In this document: positions 6,758-15,161 of the stretch, piece after piece | How the letters are laid out: each line of letters starts with the position of its first letter | How positions within the stretch are numbered: position 1 is the first letter of the stretch | NCBI GenBank assembly: GCA_903825435.1 | Contig: CAIKAP010000018.1 | Location: forward strand, 1-37,550 | Origin: an uncultured Verrucomicrobiota bacterium | Lineage (GTDB): Bacteria > Verrucomicrobiota > Verrucomicrobiia > Palsa-1439 | Length of the DNA: 37,550 bases | Direction of reading: 5' to 3' | Made by a program: the position numbers and the translations under genes | The notes under the pieces: model-generated | What the model saw: only the letters and a program-made list of their open reading frames with translations | Databases searched by the model: none | What the model was told of the DNA's origin: nothing

Positions 6758-8779
6758 CTAACTGGCAAGAAGTGTTTTGGCGGTTTGGTAAACGTTGTCG
6801 GCGGTGAAACCAAATTGTTTCATCACTTCTTTCAGCGGCGCCGATGCTCCGAACTTGCTCCGGCAAATCACCTCGCCGTCCAAGCCGATGTAACTCCGCC
6901 AGCCAAGCGATGAGCCAGCCTCGACCGCGAGCCGCTTCCGCACTGCCGGTGGCAGGACTTGGTCGCGGTATTCCTTCGGTTGCCGCTCGAATAGTTCCGG
7001 TGACGGCATCGAGACGACGCGCGCTTTGACACCTTCGGCTTTCAGTTTCTCGAACGCCTCGATGCAAAGGGAAACTTCCGAGCCGGTGCCGATGAGAATG
7101 ATATCCGGCGTGCCGTCGCAATCGGCGAGGATGTACGCGCCTTGGGCGAGGCCGCTGGCGGCTGCGTATTTCGTGCGGTCGAGCGTCGGCATCGCTTGCC
7201 GGCTGAGGATGAGCGCGACGGGGTGTTCTTTCTCCTGCATCGCCACGCGCCATGTTTCGGAAACCTCGTTCGCGTCGCCGGGACGAATGACGATCATGTT
7301 CGGAATCGCGCGCAACGACGCGACTTGTTCAATCGGCTGGTGCGTCGGGCCGTCTTCGCCAACGCCGATCGAGTCGTGCGTGAAGATGTGCAGCACGGGC
7401 AACTCCATTAACGCCGACAGACGAAGCGAGCCGCGTGCGTAGTCGGAGAAAATCAGGAAGCCGGACCCGTACGAGCGCAGCTTGCAGAGCGCGAGGCCGT
7501 TGTTGATGGCAGTCATCGCGTGTTCGCGGACGCCATAGTGCATGTTGCGCCCGGCGTAATTGCCATTCGCGAAATCGCCCCCCCCACTGATGAGCGTCTT
7601 CGTTGAGGGCGTTAGGTCGGCCGCGCCGCCGATGAGCCACGGAACATTTTTTGCGACGGCATTGAGAACCTTGCCGCTTGATTCGCGCGAGGCGAGTCCC
7701 TTCGGGTCCGCCGGGAAAACCGGAATGTCCTTGTCCCAGCCTGCCGGTAGTTCACCGGCTTGCAATGCGCGCCACTCGGCGGCGAGTGCCGGGTTCGCCT
7801 GCGCGTACGCGTCGAACGCGGCGTTCCATTCCTTCTCGGCCTTCTTGCCGCGCCGGAGCGCCTTGCGCATGTGGGCGGCGACTTCGTCGGGAACGAGGAA
7901 CTTCGCGTCGGGATTCCAGCCGTAACGTTCCTTGGTCTTGCGGATCTCGTCTTCGCCGAGCGGCTCGCCGTGCGCGCCGTGGGTATCCTGCTTGGTTGGC
8001 GCGCCGTAACCGATATGGCTGTCCACGATGAGGAGCGACGGTTTGTAGGTCTGTTTCTGCGCTTTCTTGATGGCGCGGTTCAGCGCCTTGATGTCGTTGA
8101 CATCCGTCACGTGCTGGACAAACCAGCCGTACGCCTTGAATCGAAGCGCGACGTCTTCGCTGAACGCAAGCGAGGTCTTGCCTTCGATGGTGATCTTGTT
8201 GTTGTCGTAAATCCAGAGCAGCTTGTTCAGCCCGAGATGCCCCGCCAACGACGCCGCCTCGGAGGAAACGCCTTCCATCATGTCGCCGTCGCCGCAAATG
8301 GCGAACGTGCGGAAATCAACAACCTCGTGGCCGGGCTGGTTATAGCGCGCCGCGAGCCAGCGTTCGGAGATGGCCATGCCGACGCTGGTGGCGAGTCCCT
8401 GGCCAAGCGGCCCGGTGGTGACTTCGACGCCGGGCGTGAGACCGTATTCCGGATGTCCCGGTGTCTTGCTGCCCCACTGCCGGAACTTCTGGAGTTCTTC
8501 CATCGGCAGATCGTAGCCGGTCAGGTGCAGCAAACTGTACAGCAGCATCGAGCCGTGGCCGCCCGACAACACAAACCGGTCACGGTTGGCCCACTGCGGA
8601 TTCTGTGGGTTGTGCATCAGGAATTTGTCCCACAACAAATACGCCACCGGCGCGAGCCCCATCGGCGCGCCGGGATGGCCGGAGTTGGCTTTCTGCACGC
8701 CGTCCATCGCCAGCGTGCGGATCGTGTTGACGCAAAGCTGGTCGAGTTCGGTATTTGTCGGGACATCGAGTGGAATCAT
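6758..8779 (-). CDS. tkt: Transketolase
   Basis: 673-residue thiamine-diphosphate enzyme that moves two-carbon ketol units between sugar phosphates in the pentose-phosphate pathway. Full family pattern: [20 protein letters not shown], then [19 protein letters not shown], the ThDP/metal motif [20 protein letters not shown] with NNKITIEG, the pyrimidine-domain segment [20 protein letters not shown], then [20 protein letters not shown] and a C-terminal domain ending in [20 protein letters not shown]. The ATG at 8779 is preceded by AGGAG six bases upstream and begins [16 protein letters not shown]; longer readings into the oppF gene are rejected. It starts 43 bases after the oppF stop and is probably co-transcribed with oppDF. 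Confidence 0.96.
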   Translation of the reverse strand: MIPLDVPTNTELDQLCVNTIRTLAMDGVQKANSGHPGAPMGLAPVAYLLWDKFLMHNPQNPQWANRDRFVLSGGHGSMLLYSLLHLTGYDLPMEELQKFRQWGSKTPGHPEYGLTPGVEVTTGPLGQGLATSVGMAISERWLAARYNQPGHEVVDFRTFAICGDGDMMEGVSSEAASLAGHLGLNKLLWIYDNNKITIEGKTSLAFSEDVALRFKAYGWFVQHVTDVNDIKALNRAIKKAQKQTYKPSLLIVDSHIGYGAPTKQDTHGAHGEPLGEDEIRKTKERYGWNPDAKFLVPDEVAAHMRKALRRGKKAEKEWNAAFDAYAQANPALAAEWRALQAGELPAGWDKDIPVFPADPKGLASRESSGKVLNAVAKNVPWLIGGAADLTPSTKTLISGGGDFANGNYAGRNMHYGVREHAMTAINNGLALCKLRSYGSGFLIFSDYARGSLRLSALMELPVLHIFTHDSIGVGEDGPTHQPIEQVASLRAIPNMIVIRPGDANEVSETWRVAMQEKEHPVALILSRQAMPTLDRTKYAAASGLAQGAYILADCDGTPDIILIGTGSEVSLCIEAFEKLKAEGVKARVVSMPSPELFERQPKEYRDQVLPPAVRKRLAVEAGSSLGWRSYIGLDGEVICRSKFGASAPLKEVMKQFGFTADNVYQTAKTLLAS

Positions 8780-8822
8780 GTTGTTCTCCTGTTGGGCGGA
8801 AGCCCTAACAAACTTCTCGGGG

Positions 8823-9779
8823 CTACGCAAGGTCGCAGGCGACCCGGTGGTCCTTGCGGATCTCGCGCCACGCCGGGACGACTTCGCTGCAACGCTTGAT
8901 GGCAATCGGACAACGCGGATGGAACGGACAACCGCTCGGAGGATTGATTGGCGACGGCACGTCACCCGGCAAAATGATCCGCTTGCGTTGCGTCGCCGGG
9001 TCAATCGTCGGCACCGCGCTGATGAGCGCCTGCGTGTACGGGTGCAGCGGATTGCTGAGCAACTCGCCGGCCTCGGCTTCCTCGACGATCCGTCCGAGGT
9101 ACATCACCAGCACCCGGTCGCTGATGTGCTCGACGACGGCGAGATCGTGCGCGATGAACAGGTACGTCAGCTTCAACTTCTCCTGAAGTTCCTGCAACAA
9201 ATTCACGATCTGCGCCTGGACGCTGACGTCAAGCGCGCTGACCGGCTCGTCGCAAACGATGAACTTCGGCTCGACCGCCAGCGCGCGGGCGATGCCGATG
9301 CGCTGGCGTTGTCCGCCGCTGAACTCGTGCGGATACCGGCGCATGTGGTCCGGCGTCAGGCCGACCGCCGTCAACAATTCCGCGACGCGCTCCGGAACAT
9401 TTCCGGAACACAGCTTGTGCACGCGCAACGCCTCGCCGACGATGTCGCCAACGGTCATGCGCGGGTTCAGCGAACCGTACGGATCCTGAAAAATCATCTG
9501 GGCCTGCCGGCGAAACGCTTTCAACGCGCTTCCGTTTGTTCCGGAAATGTTCCGGCCGTTGAAGAATATCTCGCCTTCGGTCGGATCGTAGAGTCGAAGG
9601 ATGGTGCGTCCGAGCGTGGTCTTGCCGCAGCCGCTTTCGCCGACGAGGCCGACGGTCTCGCCTTCGTTGATGGTGAAGCTGACGCCGTCAACGGCGCGGA
9701 CCCAGGCGACCGGTTTCTGCATCACGCCGGCGCGGATCGGGAAATGGACTTTGACGTTTTTGACTTCGAAGAGGCTCAT
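8823..9779 (-). CDS. oppF: Oligopeptide/dipeptide ABC transporter ATPase (OppF/DppF type)
   Basis: 318-residue cytoplasmic nucleotide-binding subunit for peptide-type ABC importers. It contains Walker [14 protein letters not shown]-loop near [17 protein letters not shown], signature [15 protein letters not shown], Walker [19 protein letters not shown], and the H-loop in [16 protein letters not shown]. The C-terminal oligo_HPY extension [17 protein letters not shown] is diagnostic of OppD/F. The ATG at 9779 overlaps the stop of the upstream ATPase gene (ATGA), so it is preferred over a longer in-frame extension to 9884. Members of this family also serve nickel, glycan or glutathione uptake. 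No permease or binding-protein gene is present on either side. Confidence 0.93.
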   Translation of the reverse strand: MSLFEVKNVKVHFPIRAGVMQKPVAWVRAVDGVSFTINEGETVGLVGESGCGKTTLGRTILRLYDPTEGEIFFNGRNISGTNGSALKAFRRQAQMIFQDPYGSLNPRMTVGDIVGEALRVHKLCSGNVPERVAELLTAVGLTPDHMRRYPHEFSGGQRQRIGIARALAVEPKFIVCDEPVSALDVSVQAQIVNLLQELQEKLKLTYLFIAHDLAVVEHISDRVLVMYLGRIVEEAEAGELLSNPLHPYTQALISAVPTIDPATQRKRIILPGDVPSPINPPSGCPFHPRCPIAIKRCSEVVPAWREIRKDHRVACDLA

Positions 9780-10747
9780 GGCGTGTTCCAGTACGGACAG
9801 CGGACGCGGCCTTCGAGCAGCGCCGGTTCGGGGTCGCGCGCGCAGTCGGGCTGGGCAATCGGACAGCGCGGATGAAATTTGCAACCGGTCGGCAATCGCG
9901 CTGCGTTTGGCACGGCGCCGGGAATTGTTTCGAGACGCTCGGCGCGGGCACCGAGGCGCGGGATGGAGCGCATGAGCGCCTTCGTGTACGGATGGCGCGG
10001 TCGCTGGAGCAGTTCGTCGGCTGGCTCGTACTCGACGATGCGCCCGGCGTACATGACGGCAACGCGGTCGGCGAGGCCGGTGAGGATGCCGAGGTTGTGG
10101 GTGATGATGAGGATGCTCATGCCGACGGTGCGTTTGAGTTCCTTCAACAGGTCGAGCACCTGCGCCTGGATGGTGACGTCGAGTGCGGTGGTCGGTTCGT
10201 CGGCGATGAGAAGCTCGGGGTTGCAGGCAAGCGCCATGGCGATCATGACGCGCTGTTGCATGCCGCCGCTGAGTTGGTGCGGGTAATCGCGGGCACGCTG
10301 CGCCGGTTCGGGAATCTGGACGAGCTTGAGGAGGCGGACGACTTCGTCGTCGGTCGCAGCGTCGCGGCGGTGGAGTTGGAGGACTTCCTTGATCTGGGAG
10401 CCGATGCGAAAGACGGGGTTCAACGAGCTGGACGGTTCCTGGAAGATGTAGGAGATGCGGGCGCCGCGGATGCTGCGGAGCTGGTTGCTGTTCATCGCGA
10501 GCACGTCGTCGCCGTTGAGGAGAATCTGGCCACCTTTGTAAACGCCCGGCGGCGTCGGGACGAGCTTGGCCAGCGCTAGCGCGGTGACGCTCTTGCCGCA
10601 GCCGCTTTCGCCGACGAGTGCAAGCGTCTCGCCGCGCTTGATGGTAAACGACACGCCGTCCACGGCGCGCACTTCGCCATCGTCGGTGAAGAAGCTCACG
10701 CGCAGATCGCGCACGTCGAGGAGCAAGTTGTTGGCACCGGGCTGCAC
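9776..10747 (-). CDS. oppD: Oligopeptide/dipeptide ABC transporter ATPase (OppD/DppD type)
   Basis: 323-residue partner of the preceding ATPase. It has Walker [35 protein letters not shown], signature [15 protein letters not shown], Walker [20 protein letters not shown]-loop [16 protein letters not shown], and the C-terminal [17 protein letters not shown] motif. The start is a GTG at 10747 ([17 protein letters not shown]). A strong sigma70-like promoter ends only 12 bases upstream, so the leader should be about five bases long. OppD and OppF together make the heterodimeric motor of an importer whose two permeases and solute-binding protein must be encoded elsewhere, since the flanking genes are GH10 and transketolase. 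Confidence 0.92.
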   Translation of the reverse strand: MQPGANNLLLDVRDLRVSFFTDDGEVRAVDGVSFTIKRGETLALVGESGCGKSVTALALAKLVPTPPGVYKGGQILLNGDDVLAMNSNQLRSIRGARISYIFQEPSSSLNPVFRIGSQIKEVLQLHRRDAATDDEVVRLLKLVQIPEPAQRARDYPHQLSGGMQQRVMIAMALACNPELLIADEPTTALDVTIQAQVLDLLKELKRTVGMSILIITHNLGILTGLADRVAVMYAGRIVEYEPADELLQRPRHPYTKALMRSIPRLGARAERLETIPGAVPNAARLPTGCKFHPRCPIAQPDCARDPEPALLEGRVRCPYWNTP

Positions 10748-10759
10748 GTGTGAGGCGGT

Positions 10760-10788
10760 ACTGTAGAGAGCGGTTGAGGCAAAGTCAA
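10760..10788 (-). promoter_or_regulatory. Sigma70-like promoter for oppDF-tkt
   Basis: On the minus strand TTGACT (10783-10788) and TACAGT (10760-10765) are separated by 17 bases. Each differs from the consensus by one or two bases. Transcription would start near 10753, about five bases before the GTG of oppD. This separates oppDF-tkt from the signalling-xylanase operon upstream. Confidence 0.55.
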
Positions 10789-10809
10789 TCCGCCGCCGTG
10801 TGTGCGGCG

Positions 10810-12018
10810 TCAGCGGACTTGAATGGTGGTGGCTTTACTGGCGGGGTCGAGGGTGAAGGCGGACTGCCAGCAGGAACATTCGATTTGATAGTCGCCGCGG
10901 TAACCGCGGAAGGAGACTTTGCCTTGGGCGTCGGTGACAGTTTTGATCTCTCGCGTCCACCAATCTTTCTTGATGAGGCGCAGAAGAGCATCGTAAGCGG
11001 GTTTCGGCGTCATGTCTTTGTGGACCACCCCGGCGTGGGCGTTGCGCCAGGCTTTCAAGTCGCTGAAATCCCACCACGTGATGGCTTCGACGGACGGATG
11101 AGAGAAAAGGACGCGATAGAATTCTTCGACGTGCCGGGCTTGGTCTTGCTCGGCCCCCTCTTTCGACAGAATGGTGGTCTCGGTGAAATGGAGCGGTTTA
11201 CCGAACTTGGCGTACTGTTCGCAGGCGTCCCACACTCGTTTTGCACTCCAGTAATGGTCGTGCATGTGGGACTGGATACCGATGGCGTCGATCGGCACCC
11301 CAGCGTCGAGGCATTCCCGGACGAGGTGATGGAACGTTGCGCCGAGTGAGTATTCGTTGAGGATGAGCGTGGCCTTCGGATTGGCGGCGCGCGCGGCGGC
11401 GAAGGTCTGGCGGATCAATTCGCGCCGCCCGAGGGAGCGGCAGAGGTTGCCGACGGCGTTTTTGGCGTCGGCCATCGCGATCGGCTCGTTTAAGACGTCC
11501 CAAGTGTTGATGGTGCCGTTGAAAGTTGTGATCTCGCGGGTGATGCGATCCAACTGGAGCCGGAGAACATCGCGGCCTTCGAGCCACGCGGGCTGGACTT
11601 GGTGCCAACAGAGCGGATGGCCTTTAGGGCGGATGCCGTTCTCACGGCACCAGTCGGCCATCATGCGCAACTTCTGTTCGTTAGGCGCGCCCGTTGTCTC
11701 CTCGTAGTTGCTCCAGTAAAACGGCAGTGTGGCGTAGTTAAAGAGCGCGGCGAACTGGCGCTGGTAGGATTTTTGAAGCTCGGAGGTGTCGGCAGCGTTG
11801 ATGACGAATGCATTGCAGCCGAAGAGGAACTTGTGCCGCGTCTGCCGGATAACGACGGGCTGGCTAGCGAGCGGCGAGCCGTCGGGCGCGAGCACCGTGA
11901 ACGTCGCCTCGGCGGTGCGATACTGTCGGATACGCTGCTCGATGGCCTGCGGCGTGAGCGGGTCGACGGCGTACAATCCGGCGGCTAGTGCGAGGTAAAT
12001 GAAGAGAATATGTTTCAT
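10810..12018 (-). CDS. Secreted GH10 endo-beta-1,4-xylanase-like enzyme
   Basis: 402-residue exported family GH10 enzyme, expected to cut xylan backbones internally. A short signal peptide (residues 1-17, ending GLYA) is followed by a ~60-residue beta domain (PDGSPLASQPVVIRQTRHKF), common in front of GH10 in PVC and Bacteroidota proteins. Barrel landmarks: FGCNAFVIN, NYEETTGAPNE, RPKGHPLCWHQVQPAW, INTWDVLNEP with acid/base Glu178, GIQSHMHDHYW, KPLHFTETTIL with probable nucleophile Glu280, and ITWWDFSDLKAW. The nucleophile context is F-T-E-T where classic xylanases have I-T-E-L-D, so substrate range may differ. A C-terminal beta segment resembles a carboxypeptidase-regulatory-like strand domain. 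Its ATG overlaps the yacP-like stop by four bases. Confidence 0.88.
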   Translation of the reverse strand: MKHILFIYLALAAGLYAVDPLTPQAIEQRIRQYRTAEATFTVLAPDGSPLASQPVVIRQTRHKFLFGCNAFVINAADTSELQKSYQRQFAALFNYATLPFYWSNYEETTGAPNEQKLRMMADWCRENGIRPKGHPLCWHQVQPAWLEGRDVLRLQLDRITREITTFNGTINTWDVLNEPIAMADAKNAVGNLCRSLGRRELIRQTFAAARAANPKATLILNEYSLGATFHHLVRECLDAGVPIDAIGIQSHMHDHYWSAKRVWDACEQYAKFGKPLHFTETTILSKEGAEQDQARHVEEFYRVLFSHPSVEAITWWDFSDLKAWRNAHAGVVHKDMTPKPAYDALLRLIKKDWWTREIKTVTDAQGKVSFRGYRGDYQIECSCWQSAFTLDPASKATTIQVR

Positions 12019-12458
12019 GAATGGGTGTGTTGGCGGATGAGGTGTTCCAGTTCCTGAAGTTCCGTCTGAACTTCAAGTTCGAAAAGCTCGGCGGAAACTG
12101 ACTGCGCGCCGAGTGTCTCGACGAGCTGACGTTCAGCGTTGTCGGAGGTGACGACGAGGATCAGCGAGGGGCGCGCGGATTCGCTGACGAACCGCTCGAT
12201 GACGTCGTCGGCTGTTTTGCCGGAGCCGGAGTAGAGGACCTCGATGCCGCGGGGACGACTGGCGGTTTCGAGTTTCTGTTTGACGGCGTAGGCGTCGAAG
12301 ACAACGGTGACGCGGTAGCCGCTGTGGTCGGCGTACCCTTCGAGGAGCGCGATCAGCGCATTGCGGCGCGTTTCGAGCGAGCGGCCTGCAATCTTCAACA
12401 GGCGCGGCCATTGGTGCAGCACGCTGTAGCCGTCAACCAACACCCAACGGTCGCTCAT
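12015..12458 (-). CDS. YacP/Rae1-like NYN-domain ribonuclease
   Basis: 147-residue protein of the YacP (DUF901) branch of NYN/PIN-fold nucleases. The pattern is clear: WVLVDGYSVLHQWP with the first metal-binding Asp, SLETRRNALIALLEGYADHS, VTVVFDAYAV, VLYSGSGKTADDVIERFV with acidic active-site residues, and LILVVTSDNAERQLV. The Bacillus homologue Rae1 cleaves mRNA in the ribosomal A site; by family this protein may do likewise, but here that is inference. The C-terminal helix (ELEVQTELQELEHLIRQHTH) resembles the usual end. It overlaps both neighbours by four bases, in an operon with signalling proteins and a xylanase. Confidence 0.85.
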   Translation of the reverse strand: MSDRWVLVDGYSVLHQWPRLLKIAGRSLETRRNALIALLEGYADHSGYRVTVVFDAYAVKQKLETASRPRGIEVLYSGSGKTADDVIERFVSESARPSLILVVTSDNAERQLVETLGAQSVSAELFELEVQTELQELEHLIRQHTHS

Positions 12459-13078
12459 GGTTTCTTGCGGATGATGAGTTTGATCGGCGCGCCGATGGGC
12501 GGCACGGCGGCGGGGTTGACTTCGAGTCCTTGGTCATCGCCCTTGTAGGGATTGCCACGGTCGTCGGCGAGGTTGATGAGGACCGAAGGCTGCTTCCAAA
12601 GGGCGATGTGCGCCTGTTCGGCATCGGACATGAACACGGGCTGGTTGGTAATCGGGTTCTTGCTGAAACCGGAGCCGTTGAAGACCCAGTGTAGGCCGGT
12701 CGGAGGTTTCTTTATCTTGCGGTCAACGAGCCATTGTTCGATGGGGACGCGCTTGTCTTTGTACTCGGCCTCGATGGCGAGGAGGCTCCCGGCTCGCGTG
12801 GCGGTGCCGGTCTCGCAACCGATGAGGAGCAGGGCGAACTGGAGCGCCGACGGTTTGCAGTCGAGGGTCAACAGGCTTTCGTAGTCGCGCCCCTGCGGTT
12901 CGACGGCGACGAATTCGAGAAGGTCGTTGGTGCGGACGACTGTGCCGGCGGCTTCAAGGTACGGTTGGGCGATGTCGTGGATGACAAGGCCGGGGAGGCG
13001 GACTTCTTTGCCGGTGCGTTGGACGTCTGCGGTGTTGACTAGCGAGGAGGCAAGGGCGGCGAGGAGGATGATTTTCAT
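12455..13078 (-). CDS. YdjY-domain-like exported protein
   Basis: 207-residue protein with a short N-terminal signal sequence (residues 1-16, MKIILLAALASSLVNT). The middle EFVAVEPQGRDYESLLTLDC followed by SALQFALLLIGCETG resembles the YdjY domain of planctomycete and verrucomicrobial exported proteins, in which a G-K/R-x-H/Y-E-S-L motif precedes a helix. Later parts include LHWVFNGSGFSKNPITNQPV and DRGNPYKGDDQGLEVNPAAV. No catalytic residues can be named. The function of the domain is unknown; it is usually predicted periplasmic. ATGA overlaps couple it to the phosphatase gene before and the nuclease gene after it. Confidence 0.65.
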   Translation of the reverse strand: MKIILLAALASSLVNTADVQRTGKEVRLPGLVIHDIAQPYLEAAGTVVRTNDLLEFVAVEPQGRDYESLLTLDCKPSALQFALLLIGCETGTATRAGSLLAIEAEYKDKRVPIEQWLVDRKIKKPPTGLHWVFNGSGFSKNPITNQPVFMSDAEQAHIALWKQPSVLINLADDRGNPYKGDDQGLEVNPAAVPPIGAPIKLIIRKKP

Positions 13079-14694
13079 TTGGCTTGGACGCGGGCGGCTT
13101 CGACGGCGACTACGCAGAGATCGTCGCTGAACTCGGATTTACCGGCGAAGTGCACAATGTCGGAGAGGAGGTGATCGAGGAGTTCGGAGGGAGGAAATTT
13201 GGCGAACTTGGTGAAGGCGGAGACGAGTCGTTCCTGTCCGTAGTGGTTGCCATCCCGTCCTTCGACTTCAAAGAGGCCGTCGGTGTAGATGAGTATGAGG
13301 TCGCCGGTGGCGAGGGGAAATTCGGTGGCGGTGTAGTGGGAGCCTTCAAAGACGCCGAGGGCAGGTCCCATGGAGGCCTTGGAGCAGGTGATAGGTTCGA
13401 CGTCAGCGTGGGCGCGACGGAGTCGACAAGGCAGGGGATGGCCGGCGCTGACGCAACGGAGTTGGGCGCGGCCAATGTCGGCGATGAGATAGAGGGCAGA
13501 AGCGAACACCGGCATTTTGGTGTGTTTGAGGATGGAGACAAGGCCGTTGTTGATGGCGGTGAGAAAGGGACCTGGCTCGGCGGCGATTGGTTTGAATTGT
13601 TCAATGAGGGTGCGGATGATGGCGGTGACGAGTGCCGCGCGGACACCGTGCCCCATGACATCGCAGACAAGAATGCCGGCTTCGGTGCTGGAGATGGCGA
13701 AGACGTCAAAGAAGTCGCCGCCTATGGCGACGGCGGGGCGGTATCGGTGGTAGAAACGGAGGGCGCTTTGTTCCGGTTTTGTTCCGTCGGGGAAGGTAGG
13801 ATAGGTTTGAGGGAGGAAGGTTTCCTGGATTTCGCGGGCGAGTTCGAGATCAGCCTGCATCTGGTTGTTCTTGAGGGCGAGTTCACCGGCAGTGCGGGCG
13901 AGTTCTTCTTCCAGGAGTTTATTCTCGGTGATGTCACGGCTGATGCCGACCGTGCCGATAAGTTTTCCTTGGCGATCACGGAGGGGAACCTTGGTGGCGG
14001 AGACCCAGAGGGCTTTGCCGTCCGAATAGACGACGCGTTCTTCTTTGCCAATGATGGTTTTGCCGGTTTCGAGGATTCTGTGTTCGTCGTCGCTGGTTTC
14101 GTGTGCGAAGTCGGAAGAGAAGAAGTCGATGTCTGTTTTACCGATGGCGTCCTCTGGGCGCGCAAGGCCAAGGGCGCAGGCATGGGAAGCGTTTATGTGG
14201 GTGAAGCGGGAGTTGGGATCTTTGAAGTAGATATGGTCGGGGGTGTTGTCCATGAGGGCGCGCAGGAGGGCGCGTTCCTCGGCGAGGGCGTCTTCGTTGT
14301 GTTTGCGTTCGAGGGCACCAGTGAGAGCACGTAGGAGGCTTGGAATGTCAAGGTGGTCTTTGGAAAGATAGTCCTTGGCGCCGGCTTTCATGGCTTCGAC
14401 GGCGATTTCTTCGCGGCCGATGCCGGTGAGCATAATGACGGCGGGGCGGCGGGCTTCGGCCATGAGTTGGATGTGGGTGAGCAGGCTGAGGCCGTCGGCA
14501 CCGGGGAGTTTGTAGTCGAGGAGGGCAAGTTCGAAGTTGCTGTGGTCGAGTTCGGTGATTGCTTTCTCCGCGCTGTCCACCCATTTGACGTCGAATTTCA
14601 AGTCCGAACCGAGGGAAGGAAGGAGTTGGAGGAGAATCTCGGCGTACAGGGGGCTGTCCTCGACAATGAGCATCGGGATGGGGGTTGTGTTCAT
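13075..14694 (-). CDS. Receiver-PAS-SpoIIE (RsbU-like) phosphatase response regulator
   Basis: 539-residue three-domain signalling protein. Residues 1-125 are a receiver (IPMLIVEDSPLY; phospho-acceptor Asp60 in LALLDYKLPGADGL; KDYLSKDH). Residues ~140-260 are a PAS domain (LMDNTPDHIYFKDPNSRF, then GTVGISRDITENKLLEEEL), followed by a helical linker. Residues ~300-535 are a PP2C-type SpoIIE phosphatase with metal-site motifs VAIGGDFFDVF, VCDVMGHGVRAALVT, GDLILIYTDGLFEVEG and SDDLCVVAVE. Such proteins dephosphorylate STAS anti-anti-sigma factors or similar targets, coupling two-component signals to partner-switching. No STAS or RsbW-type gene lies in the window. It shares one base with the stop of the receiver gene before it and overlaps the YdjY-like gene by four. 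Confidence 0.92.
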   Translation of the reverse strand: MNTTPIPMLIVEDSPLYAEILLQLLPSLGSDLKFDVKWVDSAEKAITELDHSNFELALLDYKLPGADGLSLLTHIQLMAEARRPAVIMLTGIGREEIAVEAMKAGAKDYLSKDHLDIPSLLRALTGALERKHNEDALAEERALLRALMDNTPDHIYFKDPNSRFTHINASHACALGLARPEDAIGKTDIDFFSSDFAHETSDDEHRILETGKTIIGKEERVVYSDGKALWVSATKVPLRDRQGKLIGTVGISRDITENKLLEEELARTAGELALKNNQMQADLELAREIQETFLPQTYPTFPDGTKPEQSALRFYHRYRPAVAIGGDFFDVFAISSTEAGILVCDVMGHGVRAALVTAIIRTLIEQFKPIAAEPGPFLTAINNGLVSILKHTKMPVFASALYLIADIGRAQLRCVSAGHPLPCRLRRAHADVEPITCSKASMGPALGVFEGSHYTATEFPLATGDLILIYTDGLFEVEGRDGNHYGQERLVSAFTKFAKFPPSELLDHLLSDIVHFAGKSEFSDDLCVVAVEAARVQAK

Positions 14695-15161
14695 TAGCGA
14701 GAGGGGAGTTTGGAGAGGTCGAGCCAGTATTGCTGGATGGTGGCGACGAGTTTGACACAGTCGTCGAATTGGACAGGCTTGGTGAGGTAGTTGTTGGCGC
14801 CGTTGCGGTAGCAGCGGCGAATGTCTTCGTCGCGGTCGGAAGTGGTGAGGACGATGAGGGGAATTTCGCGGAGGGATTCGTGGGTCTTAACTTGCTCGAG
14901 AACATCGAGGCCGCTGCGTTTGGGCAGGTTCAGGTCGAGGAGGATCAAGTCGGGGCGAGGTGCGTTTTGGACGCGGATGTAGCGGCCACGCTGGAAAAGG
15001 TAGTCGAGCGCATCTTCGCCGTCGCGGCAGACGGAGACGCGGGTTCCGCTACGGCTTCGGCGGAATGCCTCCAGGGTGATCTCAACGTCGGCGGGGTTGT
15101 CTTCGACCAGCAGGATGTCATGCGGGCGTCGCAAGGGAGGAGGTTCCTTTCTCTGAGGCAC
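14694..15161 (-). CDS. Single-domain response regulator (Rcp1 type)
   Basis: 155-residue stand-alone receiver. Acidic pocket HDILLVEDNPADVEITLEAF, phospho-acceptor Asp76 in DLILLDLNLPKRSGLDVLEQ, switch Thr in LIVLTTSDRDEDI, and the conserved Lys in NNYLTKPVQFDDCV. The N-P-A-D-V and L-D-L-N-L-P-K forms, and an insertion after the second helix (QRGRYIRVQNAPRP), are those of cyanobacterial-phytochrome-type partners such as Rcp1. It has no output domain, so it probably relays phosphate or binds a target. Its first 44 bases overlap the end of the kinase gene. Kinase and regulator are the likely cognate pair, with the phosphatase receiver as a second possible acceptor. Confidence 0.93.
   Translation of the reverse strand: MPQRKEPPPLRRPHDILLVEDNPADVEITLEAFRRSRSGTRVSVCRDGEDALDYLFQRGRYIRVQNAPRPDLILLDLNLPKRSGLDVLEQVKTHESLREIPLIVLTTSDRDEDIRRCYRNGANNYLTKPVQFDDCVKLVATIQQYWLDLSKLPSR

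Noticed and set aside
7760-9875. Long plus-strand frames (379 and 429 codons) opposite transketolase and oppF
   Set aside because: They lie across the motif-rich minus-strand genes, have arginine/alanine-rich low-information sequence, and no start signals.
13084-14334. 416-codon plus-strand frame opposite the SpoIIE phosphatase gene
   Set aside because: Glycine/valine/glutamate-rich shadow of the true frame, without domains.
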